From: CAVTRI01 sp963737075
Lineage (GTDB): Bacteria > Actinomycetota > Acidimicrobiia > Acidimicrobiales > Palsa-688
DNA length: 64,000 bases
Reading direction: 5' to 3'
Assembly (NCBI GenBank): GCA_963737075.1
Contig: CAVTRI010000002.1
Location: forward strand, 2,046,001-2,110,000
Below, in pieces: positions 56,976-64,000 of this stretch (position 1 is its first letter; every line of letters starts with the position of its first letter). The translations under genes were made by a program, and so were the position numbers. Under the pieces are notes generated by a model. That model was not told where the DNA came from, did not search any database, and saw only the letters and a program-made list of their open reading frames with translations.

Positions 56976-57252
56976 GGGGCCACGGGCCAAATGACGATGA
57001 CGCGCCCACATTCGCGCCGTGCCGGCCGCTCCGATTCCTCTATTCAGAGCGGGTGCTTGTGCCGTGGATCGCGATCCGATGGCCACCCCGGCTCCGGCAA
57101 CCGGGCGCACCGGCATCCCGAAGGGCGGGCACCTCCGGCGGCGCCTGCCGGCGACTGCTATCAGCCGGACCTCGACTGACACTCGAACCGAACTGACCAG
57201 GAGCACTCCTGTACGACTCCCACCATCGCCCCAATCGAAACGGAGAAGAAAC

Positions 57253-58619
57253 GTGAAACGATCCTAATCTCGCCGCTCTTGGCTCACCGCCGGCCTACTC
57301 GCCTTCGGGGCGTCGGCCGGGCTGATCGCCAGCCAGGCAGCGCTGGCGCCCGCCGGTCACGCCTCTGTCCTAGGCCCCGGCGCCGCGGGGCTAGGACAAC
57401 TTGACGGCCTGCTCCCCCGGGACCACCTGACCTTGAAGAGCGCCATCCAGGTCAACCTCAGCAACGAGACGGTTCGCCTACCCATCTACCCGGGGACAGC
57501 GCCGGTGCCTGGCAATCCCGGGCAGACCGAAAGGGTGTGGTTCATCCTCGAGGATGCCTCCGACGTCGGGCTGGCGCATGACCTGGGCGTTAACTACGCG
57601 CCCAAGCTGGCCAACATCGCCATCGGCGACCCGGCCGCGGTGCAGACGGTCACGCTCGACAGCCCATCGCCAGCGCAGAATCCCTTCGGGCCGGCCGCGG
57701 TCCACTTCCAGGGCGCGCCGGACTTCAGTCCCACCCGGATCGCAGTAGCCGGCCCGACCGGCTTCCCGTTGCAGAGCCTCCAGCCGGGCGCGGTGGCCGG
57801 CCCCGGGTACAGCCCGTTCATCCGGATCGCCGGCTCCGACGTCGTCTACGACGCCCCGATCATCGCCACCGGTGACGGCCCCTTCGACGTCACCCACCAC
57901 ACCAACACCGGGGATCGGGTGCTCGGCATCCACATCGCCGGGCCGTCGGCTCCGGGCCAGTTCGCAGAATCGTGGGCCGACCTGTTGTTCGTCAAGGGGT
58001 TCGACGCCGGCCAGCCCATCGTGTACCTCAGCACCGACGCCGGTCAGCCCCTTACCGCGGTACTGGAACGGGCTACCTACGTGCCGGCGTTAAATGACGC
58101 CGCCTTCAACGGCGGCGACGACTTCCTGGGCTCCTCCAGGGAGCGCCTGTTCGGGTTCATCAACGGACAGACCGGAGCCGACAACCGCCAAGCGCAAGGG
58201 TCCAACACCTGGTCCTCGACGGTCACGCCGCCGAGGACGCCTCCGCCGCCAACACCGCGCAGATCGACGCCCTCCGGCATGGGGGCGACCTGCTCAACGT
58301 GTTCGGCGACTTCCCCACCCTGACCGACCCCCGCCACGCCGACGCCTACAGCCCCCTGTGGGACGCTCAACTCGGCCTGTGGACCCAAAAGGCCATCGAC
58401 GAAGGCCGCAACACCCGCCAGATCGACGAGGTCCAGGTGTTCAACCTGGCCGCCAGCCGGCCCGACCTGCTGACCGGGGTCAACCCGGCCACCGGGCAGC
58501 CCGCTCCTTACGGCTCAGTCGGCGTCGACATCAACTGCGCAGTGATCGGCTTCACCAACGAGGCTCCGACCGCGAACCTGGCGACGCCTCTTCCCAACTC
58601 GCAGTTCCCGCCGCGGTAG
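57253..58619 (+). pseudogene. Large secreted protein, early TAA and one frameshift; family unknown
   Basis: GTG 57253 with GGAGAAG upstream starts a signal peptide: KRS-stop-SRRSWLTAGLLAFGASAG, cleaved near AALAPAGHA. TAA is codon 5 (57265-57267). The mature region includes LKSAIQVNLSNETVRLPIYP, RVWFILEDASDVGLAHDLGV, FDVTHHTNTGDRVLGIHIAG and FDAGQPIVYLSTDAGQPLTA. A shift near 58210 leads to LVLDGHAAEDASAANTAQID and PTLTDPRHADAYSPLWDAQL. The restored protein is about 455 residues with no cysteine except one near the end. It resembles exported proteins of unknown function in soil bacteria. Confidence 0.65.
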
Positions 58620-58668
58620 GCGAGTCGACGCTGGGCACCCCCGCACCGGGCCGCTGACCGAACGAGAG

Positions 58669-58697
58669 CCGCTGGCCCTTTAGAACAGGGCCAGCGG
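58669..58697 (+). terminator. Strong hairpin after the secreted-protein gene
   Basis: CCGCTGGCCCT and AGGGCCAGCGG form an 11-bp perfect stem with a 7-base loop 50 bases after the stop. There is no T run. It may work as a terminator or RNA-stabilising hairpin. Confidence 0.6.
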
Positions 58698-58742
58698 GTC
58701 TCCCCAGCTCGGCACGTTCGAAGGTGGAGGTCTTGACGCAAT

Positions 58743-59181
58743 GTGAAAGTCGAGACCGCGGCCCAGTACAAGGCTGATCAGAAAAGCAATTCGGCACCCT
58801 GTTGAACCTTGTATACGTGCTGCTCGCCTTCAGTGTCCTCATTGCCTCGTTTGGCGTCGTCAACACCATGGCCCTGTCAGTTATCGAACGCACGAGAGAG
58901 ATCGGTCTGCTCCGCTCGATCGGGATAGGCCGCCGGCAGGTCCGGGCCATGATACGAGGCGAAGCGGTCGTGGTCGCCGTGCTCGGTCTGGTGCTCGGTA
59001 TCGCCCTCGGCGCCGCCATCGTCCACGCAGCAGCCAATTCGGGCCTCACCATCCTCTCCATCCCGCTGGTGACCGTGATCGTCATTCTCATCGTGGCCGC
59101 CCTCATTGGCGTCGGGGCAGCGGTGTTCCCGCCCGGCGGGCGGCCCGCCCTGACATCCTGCAGGCCATCGCCACCGAGTAA
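58743..59181 (+). pseudogene. FtsX-like ABC permease, C-terminal fragment
   Basis: VKVETAAQYKADQ in one frame is followed after a shift near 58790 by NLVYVLLAFSVLIASFGVVN and ALSVIERTREIGLLRSIGIG. Two more membrane helices follow, and after another shift ILQAIATE-stop. These are the last three helices of MacB/FtsX-type permeases. The N-terminal part and the partner ATPase are missing, so it is a remnant. Confidence 0.75.
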
Positions 59182-59323
59182 CAAGAGTGGCCATTCCTCG
59201 CGTCGTCGCAGACGTATCCGGCCAGCGACGTCGCGACGTACGGTCTCGCATACCCCCGGCGATCACCGGACACGTGACCGCGGGGGTTGCCTGCGGCGCG
59301 CTAAGGGCGGGACGGTATGTAGC

Positions 59324-59539
59324 TCAGTCGCCGCCCTCGTACTTGAACGACACCTTGACCTTGGCCCTGTACGCCCTGACTTGCCCATCCTCAAGCTGCA
59401 GATCGAGTTGGGAAACCTCAGCGATCCGAAGGTCTCGCAATGATCTCGCCGCCTGGGCTACCGCCGCGGTCGCAGCCTTCTCCCAAGACTCCTCGCTGGT
59501 ACCAACAAGCTCGATGACCTTGTACACGCTCTCCGGCAT
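59324..59539 (-). CDS. Dodecin family protein
   Basis: A 71-residue intact dodecin, the small flavin- or CoA-binding protein that assembles into hollow dodecamers. It has VYKVIELVGTSEESWEKAAT, the helix AVAQAARSLRDLRIAEV and the closing strands AYRAKVKVSFKYEGG. Two strands flank a long helix, as expected. It probably stores riboflavin/FMN in the cytoplasm. It is monocistronic and convergent to the FtsX fragment. Confidence 0.9.
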   Translation of the reverse strand: MPESVYKVIELVGTSEESWEKAATAAVAQAARSLRDLRIAEVSQLDLQLEDGQVRAYRAKVKVSFKYEGGD

Positions 59540-59806
59540 ACTCAGCTCCCCTCTCTACGTCGTGGTCAGGAGCCTAGGCCCTCAAGCTGCATCAGCGTGC
59601 GGAGCGGTTCAGGACCTGGTGCGACATCGTTGACAAGATGCCAACCTGTCCGTCCTTCGACCCTTTCTCCGCACGCGGACGTGCCCTTCGGCGCTTCTCG
59701 GCACGGCCAGATTGGGGACGGCATCCCTGAACGGCCTGGGGGCCACCGGCGGCCAGGTCGTCCGGGCAGTGTGAGTGACCGGACCACTTGTGCAGGCGTT
59801 GGAGAG

Positions 59807-60391
59807 TCAGTTACCCGCCGCGAGACGCGCTGCCGCTTCGACCCGGTCGCGGAAGTCGTCCCACTGAGCCCGGTCGCCGAGGCGGAGGCCGTCGTAACCC
59901 TGGAGGAAGCCAGCCGAGCCGTCGATGAGCTCCCGAATGATGTCGGCGTGGCCGGCGTGACGTTGGGTTTCCGCGGTGACATGCACGAGAACACGGTGCA
60001 GGGTGACCGTGCCGTCGCCCCACCATGGCACCCGCCCGACCGCCTCCAGCGGGAGCTCGGTGATCGTCGCGTCGGCGATTTCCCAGGTACGCCGGTACCA
60101 GGCGACGATGTCATCTCGGGCTTCGCCGGGTGCAGCCCACATGTCAGAGTTCGGCTCAGCGTCTTCCGACAGCCACGGAAGCAAGATGTCGCGCGTCCGG
60201 CCGAACGCCTCGCCGAAGTACCCGACATGCATGACCGCGTTGTGCTTGACAAGGCCGAGCAGATTCGTGCCGGTCGGGGTCAGCGGCCTGCGAATGTCGT
60301 ACTCACCAAGGCCCTCCAGCTTCTACACCAGGGTCTCGCGCGCGCCCCGCAAGTAGGTGTGCAGGTCTTCCTTGACGTCCAGGCTGGTCAT
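59807..60391 (-). pseudogene. DinB/DUF664-family protein interrupted only by one in-frame TAG
   Basis: The 194-codon frame opens MTSLDVKEDLHTYLRGARET-LV, then TAG at 60323-60325, then KLEGLGEYDIRRPLTPTGTN, LLGLVKHNAVMHVGYFGEAF and HRVLVHVTAETQRHAGHADI. Relatives have Trp at the stop position (LLWKLDGL). The metal-binding His of DinB proteins are present (KHNAV, HVTAET, HAGHAD). No other defect was found. A start at ATG 60232 would give 141 residues lacking the first helix. Confidence 0.8.
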
Positions 60392-60624
60392 GCCGTCTCC
60401 TCCGTGGTCATGACTGATGATTGCACTCGGCTCTCCCAGATGTGAGGTGTCCTCAAACGCCGGCCTGAAGGCGGTTATCGCCGGACGGCGGAACGGAAGC
60501 GGATATCCACCGTCCGAGCGCGTTCGTCGTGATCGTCGCTCTGGCCCGCCTGGGTCGAGTCCACGTCAAGGCTGGCCCGGTGGGTGGAACATGTGTGGCA
60601 GTCCTCAAGCTAGGAGGTATGTAC

Positions 60625-61168
60625 GTGGAAACCGACCTGCTCGACCTTTATAGAAGGTCCAGCGAGTGGACTATGACGAAATCGGCGGGTTCCCGCTCGA
60701 GGCTGGACGCCGCCACCCCTTGCGACGAGTGGGACGTCCGCACCTTGTTGAATCACATGCTCGACACGCAGCGCTACTTCACCAGAGTGGCTCGTGGTGA
60801 AGATTCGTCGCCGCCGGCGCCGACTCCGCCCGAGCTCATAGGCGACGACCCAGTCGCCGCGTTCGAGCGAACGCGCGCCGACGCGCTGCGCGCCTTCGGA
60901 AAGCCAGGAGTCATCGAGCAGACCGGTCCATCGCTGGGGATCGCGTTCAGCGACCAACTCCTCCACGGTTGGGACCTTGCGTAGGCGACCGGCCAAAACC
61001 CGACGATGCCCGAAGGCCTAGCCGATGCGGCATACAAGATGATTCACGGCCGTTTTGTTCACCGATGATCAGCGAAAAGGCATTTTTAAGCCCGAAGTCA
61101 GTGTGGATCCGGGCGCGACAGCCCAAGAGAAGCTCCTCGCTTACACCGGTCGCGATCCGTCACGCTGA
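60625..61168 (+). pseudogene. TIGR03086/mycothiol-maleylpyruvate-isomerase-like protein with TAG and a frameshift
   Basis: GTG 60625 lies seven bases after GGAGG. LYRRSSEWTMTKSAG, CDEWDVRTLLNHMLDTQRYF and IAFSDQLLHGWDLA are typical of the MDMPI/TIGR03086 metal-binding four-helix proteins (His in LNHML and LLHGW). TAG at 60982-60984 is followed in frame by ATGQNPTMPEGLADAAYKMI. A shift near 61055 then gives TDDQRKGIFKPEVSVDPGAT and EKLLAYTGRDPSR. The restored length of 181 residues is normal for the family. Confidence 0.8.
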
Positions 61169-61356
61169 TCTGCACCCGCCTTGCCTGACCTGAAGGCAAA
61201 TACAACCAAGCTTCACCGAGCTGTGGCCGCCGCATACCACTCACCAAGAACGCCCCGTTATCCGAAGCACAGCATCCGCTATCGCCGGCTGGAGACACCT
61301 GTGTTAACTGGGTCCGACGGGCGGACAGTCACGAGACGAAGCGCCGTCGGCAAACC

Positions 61357-61869
61357 TCAGCGGCCCTGGAAGCGATGGGTGGTGTGCGTGAAGGTCCCTT
61401 TGCCGAAGGTCATGACCTTGTCCGGGTGAACCGCGTAAACCAACGCGTCACCACCGCCAGGATGATGAAACAGCCCATCGTGCACCTCGTAGCGCCATCG
61501 TCCATCCCATTTGGCCGACCACGCGACCGCGAGGCGAGCCAGCAGGGTGCCATCGGTCACCTGCACCGCGGGGCCCTCGACAACGACGTCTAGTCCGCGG
61601 TCCCAGCTGTTGCAGCCGGTGGTCAGCACCACGTTGGGGTTGGTACGTAGGTTGAAGGCCTTCTGCTCCGTGCCGCCCGTAGAAAAGTAGAGGGTGTCGT
61701 CCAGCCACACCGCGACCAGGGGGCTGACGTGAGGGCGGCCCTCTGCTCGCACAGTCGTGATCCAGAACAGCTGAGCGTCCTCGAGAATCTGCGCGGTGTC
61801 AGCCCACGCTGTGGCCGGAGAGCCAGGCTCACTAAAGCGCGTATCGAGGTTGGTCGCGGGTTCAGGCAT
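61357..61869 (-). CDS. Pyridoxamine 5'-phosphate oxidase-like (PPOX-class) flavoprotein
   Basis: A 170-residue split-barrel flavoprotein: AQLFWITTVRAEGRPHVSPL, VAVWLDDTLYFSTGGTEQKA and NLRTNPNVVLTTGCNSWDRG. This is the PPOX class of Actinobacteria, which uses FMN or F420H2; nothing distinguishes the two here. The C-terminus ends TFTHTTHRFQGR. The ATG at 61869 overlaps the stop of the beta-lactamase-like gene by eight bases, so both are co-transcribed and likely co-regulated. Confidence 0.85.
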   Translation of the reverse strand: MPEPATNLDTRFSEPGSPATAWADTAQILEDAQLFWITTVRAEGRPHVSPLVAVWLDDTLYFSTGGTEQKAFNLRTNPNVVLTTGCNSWDRGLDVVVEGPAVQVTDGTLLARLAVAWSAKWDGRWRYEVHDGLFHHPGGGDALVYAVHPDKVMTFGKGTFTHTTHRFQGR

Positions 61870-62986
61870 AGTCCGGGCCTCCGAGGAATTGGGAGATGAG
61901 AGTGTCGATGCGCTCGGCGAGTTGAAAATTGCCAAGTGTGAAGTGGTTGCGCATCACCGCCACGGCGACACCGGAGTCGATGTCGGCGAAGGCGGCCGAT
62001 CCATTGCCGCCGACCATCCCAAACGTTGATCCCGGCCGGCCCGCGGAGCCGGCCGGACGATATGGGCTGTAGCCGAACGCCCACTGCGACGGGACGCCCA
62101 TGACCTCATCCACGCCGGTGTAGGTGGTTGCCGCCATCGCTTCGAGGCGCTTTGGTGACACCAGGCTGATCCCGTCGATCTGGCCGAGGAGCGCCGCGTA
62201 GATCCTCCCGACGCCTGGCGCGCTCATCGTTCCTGTCGAGGGGATGTCAGCACAGAGAACATCCCGACGGTTCGTGAGCTCAACGGTGGGTGCGATCGCG
62301 GCCGGCCGTGCCCGAGCCTGTGACGAGTCGGGATCGGGCAACGGTGGGATCGCTCCTGAGGAAGCGACCTGGCCGGCCACTCGGGGAAGGAGCCGCTCGG
62401 GTACCCCGAAGTGCACCTGGTCGGCTACCCCGAGCGGAGTGGTGATCAGCTCGTGCAGTAGCTCCGAAATCGTCTGGCCGGTAACCCGGCGCAGCGTCTC
62501 GCCGAGTAGGAAACCGAAGGTGTAGTCGTGATAGCCGAAGCGGGTGCCGGGCTCCCACCACAGCTCAGCGTCAGCAACCAGGTCGCACATCTGCTCCCAG
62601 TCGCACAACTGCTCCGCAGTCAGGTCGGGCGGCAGGCCAGGCACGCCGGCGGTATGGCACAACACGTGGCGGACGGTCACCTCATCCTTGCCATGCGCAG
62701 CGAACTCGGGCCACGCCTCGGCGACTCGCATGTCGTAGTCGAGCTCACCGCGCTCGGCCAGGACGTGAGCGACCGTTGAGGCGACGCCCTTGGCGGCCGA
62801 CGCCGCCCAGAACAACGTGTCTTGCCTGACAGGCGCGCGGCTCACAGGATCGGCGGCACCGGCGGCTGCACTAACGACGAGCCGACCGCCGTGCATCACC
62901 GCCACCTGGACACCAACCTCGGCTCCGGATTTGATCAACCTGTCGCAGGCATGCTCTACCTGGCGCTGGAGATCGGAGACGGTCAT
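61862..62986 (-). CDS. Serine beta-lactamase-like hydrolase (class C/esterase type)
   Basis: A 374-residue protein of the beta-lactamase family PF00144. The SxxK motif is AASAAKG (Ser63, Lys66), the Tyr motif is YHDYTFGFLLGETLRRVTG near residue 150, and the GGNGSA stretch near residue 340 replaces the KTG box. No signal peptide, so it is cytoplasmic, which favours an esterase or amidase over a true beta-lactamase. ATG 62986 matches homologue starts; the longer frame upstream is spurious. It overlaps the PPOX gene downstream. Confidence 0.87.
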   Translation of the reverse strand: MTVSDLQRQVEHACDRLIKSGAEVGVQVAVMHGGRLVVSAAAGAADPVSRAPVRQDTLFWAASAAKGVASTVAHVLAERGELDYDMRVAEAWPEFAAHGKDEVTVRHVLCHTAGVPGLPPDLTAEQLCDWEQMCDLVADAELWWEPGTRFGYHDYTFGFLLGETLRRVTGQTISELLHELITTPLGVADQVHFGVPERLLPRVAGQVASSGAIPPLPDPDSSQARARPAAIAPTVELTNRRDVLCADIPSTGTMSAPGVGRIYAALLGQIDGISLVSPKRLEAMAATTYTGVDEVMGVPSQWAFGYSPYRPAGSAGRPGSTFGMVGGNGSAAFADIDSGVAVAVMRNHFTLGNFQLAERIDTLISQFLGGPDYA

Positions 62987-63131
62987 GCGGTCTGTCCTAC
63001 CCTCGGAGGGCCTGTTGACGAACAGGTGCATTCCCAATAGACGAACGTCGACCCCAACATTCATCGCAGGAACGGCCAAGCAGCTAACCGACGGCGAGTC
63101 TAATAGCGCACCCTACCGCCGGTACTGGGCG

Positions 63132-63548
63132 CTATTGCGATTCGTTCTCAGGGAGTCGTTCGAGGGATTGACCGGTGAGATCGGCGATGAGCTCGAAGTC
63201 CTTGTCGCAATGAAGGACTGTGAGTTGCGCCAGTTCGGCGGTGGCGGCGATGAGCAGGTCTGGGATGGATGCGGCGCGGTGCTGACTACGTTCCGCGAGC
63301 GCCACTTGGACCTCGACGGCTCGGTCTTCAATCGCTGGGGTGAGGTACTCGATCGGCATGCGAGCCAGCGGTGGACGGGCGTAGCCGGCGCGGAGGTCTT
63401 CAACCGACCGGGCCGAGAAGCCGACTTCGAGGCGGGTGACCGTGCATATCCGGACAAGGCCCCGCTCGATCCTGGTGGCCCACTCGGCGGCGTCGGGGCT
63501 GTGGCCGAGGCGGACGAGAGCGGACTTGTCGATCAGCCAGGTGGTCAC
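63132..63548 (-). CDS. vapC: VapC-type toxin (PIN-domain ribonuclease)
   Basis: A 138-residue PIN-domain RNase. Catalytic acids are in LIDKSALVRL (Asp7), TRLEVGFSAR (Glu), ASIPDLLIAATA and HCDKDFELIAD. It cleaves RNA, commonly tRNA, unless bound by VapB. The start overlaps the vapB stop by four bases. It ends in TAG. Confidence 0.9.
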   Translation of the reverse strand: MTTWLIDKSALVRLGHSPDAAEWATRIERGLVRICTVTRLEVGFSARSVEDLRAGYARPPLARMPIEYLTPAIEDRAVEVQVALAERSQHRAASIPDLLIAATAELAQLTVLHCDKDFELIADLTGQSLERLPENESQ

Positions 63549-63766
63549 GACCAGGCTTGTCGCATGACTTCGGTGTCACCGAGGTCGGCGAACGTGTCGG
63601 CGAATGCAGCTAGGTCTTGGACTTGGACGTCAGCACCAGTGTCGTCACGTTCTCGGGATAGGGTCCGCCGAATGTATTCGGTGCGCGAAAGCCCAACTCG
63701 TCGAGCTTTGGCGTCGATGGCGGCCAACACCTCGTCAGGTACGTCACGAATCAGAACGTCGGCCAC
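63545..63766 (-). CDS. vapB: VapB-type antitoxin
   Basis: A 73-residue antitoxin. The N-terminal ribbon-helix-helix is ADVLIRDVPDEVLAAIDAKA, RRVGLSRTEYIRRTL. The acidic C-terminus (DLAAFADTFADLGDTEVMRQ) would occupy the toxin active site. GTG 63766 has GAGG seven bases upstream. A perfect palindrome lies directly upstream and is the likely autoregulation site. Antitoxin precedes toxin with a four-base overlap, the standard arrangement. Confidence 0.9.
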   Translation of the reverse strand: MADVLIRDVPDEVLAAIDAKARRVGLSRTEYIRRTLSRERDDTGADVQVQDLAAFADTFADLGDTEVMRQAWS

Positions 63767-63776
63767 GAGTCTTCCT

Positions 63777-63800
63777 CTCTGATATCACATGATATCAGAG
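63777..63800. promoter_or_regulatory. VapB(C) operator palindrome
   Basis: CTCTGATATCA-CA-TGATATCAGAG is a perfect 11-bp inverted repeat with a 2-base spacer, 11 bases upstream of the vapB start codon. Position and symmetry fit a ribbon-helix-helix operator. Its AT-rich core stands out from the GC-rich surroundings. Confidence 0.7.
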
Positions 63801-63986
63801 ACTGGGGCGCGCTGCGGCTGGCCACTGACCGACGTTCCGCCTCGACACCACCAGGGTGCGTCTCCAGGCGCCGCAGCGGCACGGACGACAGTGGGACAGT
63901 TCTGACCGGCACGGGGGACGCCGACCCACAGAGGGTCCGCGCTCAGCGGGGTGTTGGCTGGTCTCTCCCGAGACAAGGAGGGAACC

Positions 63987-64000
63987 ATGACCAGTATCGA
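63987..64000 (+). CDS. Start of a gene cut by the window end
   Basis: ATGACCAGTATCGA follows a strong AAGGAGGG site four bases earlier (63975-63982), giving MTSI and then the window ends. The product cannot be named. It is divergent from vapBC, with about 190 bases between. Confidence 0.5.

Overview
The window is high-GC DNA with frequent ATGA/GTGA gene overlaps, GTG starts and actinobacterial-type protein families. It most likely comes from a soil or environmental actinomycete-lineage bacterium (Actinomycetota). I cannot place it more precisely. The sequence falls into three zones with very different gene integrity.

Zone 1 (1-14.7 kb) is an ordinary, fully intact chromosomal block. It holds the end of larB and larC (nickel-pincer cofactor), an ABC-F ATPase, a HisN-type phosphatase, a metallo-beta-lactamase-fold hydrolase, a complete five-gene dipeptide/oligopeptide ABC importer (Tat lipoprotein binding protein, two permeases, two ATPases), an ABC exporter half-transporter, and an SDR plus SMP-30/gluconolactonase pair. 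It ends in a tRNA-Ser(CGA) on the minus strand.

Zone 2 (14.7-42.5 kb) is best read as an old integrated element. A 52-bp direct repeat (51/52 identical) carries the anticodon-loop-to-5'-end half of the tRNA-Ser plus its 5' flank. It occurs at the intact tRNA and again at 42.43-42.48 kb. A tyrosine-recombinase gene broken by an in-frame TAG and a frameshift starts 7 bp inside the left copy. Cargo is metabolic and redox (SRPBCC protein, sulfite-oxidase-like protein with flavin reductase, flavodiiron-like MBL protein, FAD oxidoreductase with divergent TetR, glycosyltransferase, TetR with two hot-dog thioesterases, AraC with peroxiredoxin). It is interspersed with an IS110/IS1111-type element inside a CRP-domain thioredoxin-reductase-like gene, an IS256-type remnant, a Tn3 transposase remnant and many gene fragments. 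One frameshifted gene encodes a protein ending in a ten-cysteine tail of unknown function.

Zone 3 (42.5-64 kb) is accessory chromosome with mixed integrity. Intact genes include a GH79-like lipoprotein, an ArsR-ArsC fusion with a VOC protein, an SDR lacking the catalytic Tyr/Lys, DUF302, dodecin, a PPOX-class flavoprotein, a serine beta-lactamase-like hydrolase and VapBC. Between them lie decayed genes: a ParA-like ATPase, ECF sigma and zinc-finger fragments, a MOSC-reductase-ferredoxin fusion, an SDR, a large secreted protein and an FtsX fragment. Three genes (DUF427, alpha/beta hydrolase, DinB) are intact except for one in-frame TAG each.

The contrast between the clean first 14 kb and the later gene graveyard argues that the decay is biological and not uniform sequencing error. 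Individual indels should still be checked against reads.
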